Assembly (NCBI GenBank): GCA_018067055.1
Contig: JAGPVK010000165.1
Span: 1-15,819, forward strand
Reading direction: 5' to 3'
Length of the DNA stretch: 15,819 nucleotides
DNA from: Sphingomonadales bacterium
GTDB lineage: Bacteria; Pseudomonadota; Alphaproteobacteria; Sphingomonadales; Sphingomonadaceae
The first letter of the stretch is position 1. Every line of letters begins with the position of its first letter. Below are positions 14,621-15,819 of this stretch, piece after piece. The translations under genes and the position numbers were made by a program. The notes beneath the pieces were generated by a model. That model searched no databases. It had not been told where the DNA came from and worked only from the letters and a program-made list of their open reading frames with translations.

Positions 14621-15819
14621 AGCTCAGAACAAGGTGGGGTTGCTGAATCCCAGTACCCGCAAGGTGCAAACCGATGTGCGGACAAGAGCCATGTTGCTGG
14701 CGGTAGCGGTGATCGCTTCAGCTGGACTGCTCTACTGGCAAGTGCAGAATATAACCCTGATCGTCGCGTTTCTTGCCCTCGTGCTCAGCTTGACCGGAGT
14801 GGCTTTTTTTCTGCGCCCGCAAAATGCCGACACCGACAAGGATCATGCGGATCCCGAAGACTGGGCCGTGACAAGAATGGTCGCCGATCAGTCCGCGATC
14901 GGGCTGGCGATTACCGACCGGGCTGGCCGGCTGGTCTGTGCCAATGAGCTGTTCACCAAATGGTTCAATGGTGCTGCGGTTCCTCCGGAACTGCCGCTGC
15001 AGGCCGGCGGCAACGAGCTACTGGCGACGGCTGGCCGAACCGCGTGGCGCGACGGCCGCGGCTATGCCGAGGGACTGAAGCGCGGCGTTGCCGAATATAG
15101 CGCGAAAGTTGTCCGGGCCGGGCAGGGCGATGAATATCTGTTGTGGCAGATGATACCGCAAGTCCAGGCCGACCTGCTGGATGACATGATCGGTCTGGTC
15201 AGCGGTGGCGGCGGCCGCGCTTTTTCCGAAGTCGGCATATTGGCCAGTGTGATCGGCGGCGAGGGTCGGATTCGCGCTTCCAATCAGGCCTTTGCGTTGC
15301 GCGCGACCGGCCGGGTTGATGCCAATATATCGGGGCGCAATTTCATCAATTTTCTGCGTTCCGATGACAAGGGTACGATTTTCTTTGAACGCGAGGGCCG
15401 GCATGGCACCCCGGTCCGACTATTCCATGTTCCGCTCGACCGGGAAAAGGAAAAGGGACCTGCGCTGATCCTGCTGATCGACGATGATGGCGGAATGGTC
15501 GAGCGCGGCAAGGCGCTGGAGCAGGTTGAGTCAATGCTCTCTCTGCTGCCTCTGGGGCTTGCGCTTACCGACCGCGACGGACGGTTCCTGTTTCTCAACG
15601 AGGCCTTTGCCAAAACCGCCGGCATTGGCGAGAAGGAGCAACCGCTCTATCCTGGCGACCTGATGATCCGAGACGACAAGTCGGCGGTTGCCGATGCCGT
15701 CCGTCGCTACGCCAGCGGGCCTCCGATGGCCGGTGATCTGGCGGTGCGGCTGCGCAATGGCGGCGAGGAGCCGGTGGCGCTGGGCATCGCTGGCGTTCGC
15801 GGATTGGGCGAAGCGGCGG
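14610..15819 (+). CDS. cckA: PAS-repeat sensor histidine kinase, probably CckA (5' part)
   Basis: This frame starts at ATG 14610 inside the DUF2062 gene and stays open for 403 codons to the right edge, so the protein is incomplete. Two adjacent membrane helices lie at about 27-44 and 48-67 with a very short periplasmic turn. Three PAS-like modules follow: about 92-187 (AIGLAITDRAGRLVCANELF), about 207-292 (GEGRIRASNQAFALRATG) and from about 308 (LPLGLALTDRDGRFLFLNEAF). This layout and the genomic position match alphaproteobacterial CckA, the bifunctional hybrid kinase/phosphatase that feeds ChpT and CtrA in the cell-cycle phosphorelay. The HisKA, ATPase and receiver domains would lie beyond the window, so the call is inference from architecture. 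Another PAS hybrid kinase remains possible. The start is fixed by the overlap and by the hydrophobic helices that follow. Confidence 0.75.
   Translation, partial: MASKAQNKVGLLNPSTRKVQTDVRTRAMLLAVAVIASAGLLYWQVQNITLIVAFLALVLSLTGVAFFLRPQNADTDKDHADPEDWAVTRMVADQSAIGLAITDRAGRLVCANELFTKWFNGAAVPPELPLQAGGNELLATAGRTAWRDGRGYAEGLKRGVAEYSAKVVRAGQGDEYLLWQMIPQVQADLLDDMIGLVSGGGGRAFSEVGILASVIGGEGRIRASNQAFALRATGRVDANISGRNFINFLRSDDKGTIFFEREGRHGTPVRLFHVPLDREKEKGPALILLIDDDGGMVERGKALEQVESMLSLLPLGLALTDRDGRFLFLNEAFAKTAGIGEKEQPLYPGDLMIRDDKSAVADAVRRYASGPPMAGDLAVRLRNGGEEPVALGIAGVRGLGEAA

Noticed and set aside
1..15819. CRISPR array, tRNA, rRNA, transposase, phage or toxin-antitoxin locus
   Set aside because: I saw no regularly spaced repeats, no tRNA or rRNA signature, and no integrase, transposase or toxin-like protein in any frame.

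Overview
This window looks like a chromosomal segment of an alphaproteobacterium, most likely of the order Sphingomonadales (Sphingopyxis / Sphingorhabdus / Parasphingorhabdus-like). I base this on the protein character of RNase D, AspRS, SmpB and DapA, on the start of a CckA-like kinase, on moderately high GC, and on intergenic palindromes of a type I recall from sphingomonads. No rRNA, tRNA, CRISPR array, transposase or phage gene is visible. Most of the window is housekeeping. The accessory content is one flavin oxidoreductase unit and one lipoprotein amidohydrolase.

Layout. Positions 1-212 hold a dispersed palindromic repeat downstream of a leftward RNase D gene (rnd, 213-1403). Diverging from it is a two-gene unit: a small membrane protein (1475-1807) overlapping by one base an aldonolactone-oxidase-type FAD enzyme (1807-3321). 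Positions 3322-3542 show nothing I can support. A leftward secreted amidohydrolase lipoprotein (3543-5081) has a near-consensus promoter and a 9-bp inverted repeat in its leader. Rightward aspS (5489-7273) follows a structured intergenic region with one or two promoter candidates. Next come an alpha/beta hydrolase (7369-8229) and a polyphosphate kinase 2 (8357-9142). Each is preceded by a copy of the same palindromic repeat, whose end appears to supply the Shine-Dalgarno GGA. PPK2 converges stop-to-stop on a Cds1-type cysteine desulfhydrase/synthase homologue (9143-10201, leftward). The desulfhydrase start overlaps the stop of a 15-codon candidate leader ORF. Positions 10202-10534 also contain an orphan open frame of coding-like composition. 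A leftward Slt-type lytic transglycosylase (10535-12526) then diverges from a rightward overlapping operon: dapA, smpB, a DUF2062 membrane protein, and the first 403 codons of a PAS-repeat sensor kinase, probably cckA, which runs off the right edge.

How the genes fit together. dapA (diaminopimelate/lysine for peptidoglycan), smpB (trans-translation) and cckA (cell-cycle phosphorelay) are joined by start/stop overlaps, so they are probably cotranscribed and translationally coupled. The divergent transglycosylase is another cell-wall function. The histidine in the anticodon-binding domain of AspRS suggests a non-discriminating enzyme that also charges tRNA-Asn, which would need GatCAB elsewhere in the genome.

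I found no obviously new multi-gene system. The best leads are small-scale: the repeat-derived ribosome-binding sites, the leader ORF of the desulfhydrase gene, the operator-like inverted repeat of the amidohydrolase gene, the mutually exclusive hairpins before aspS, and the orphan coding-like frame at 10374-10562.
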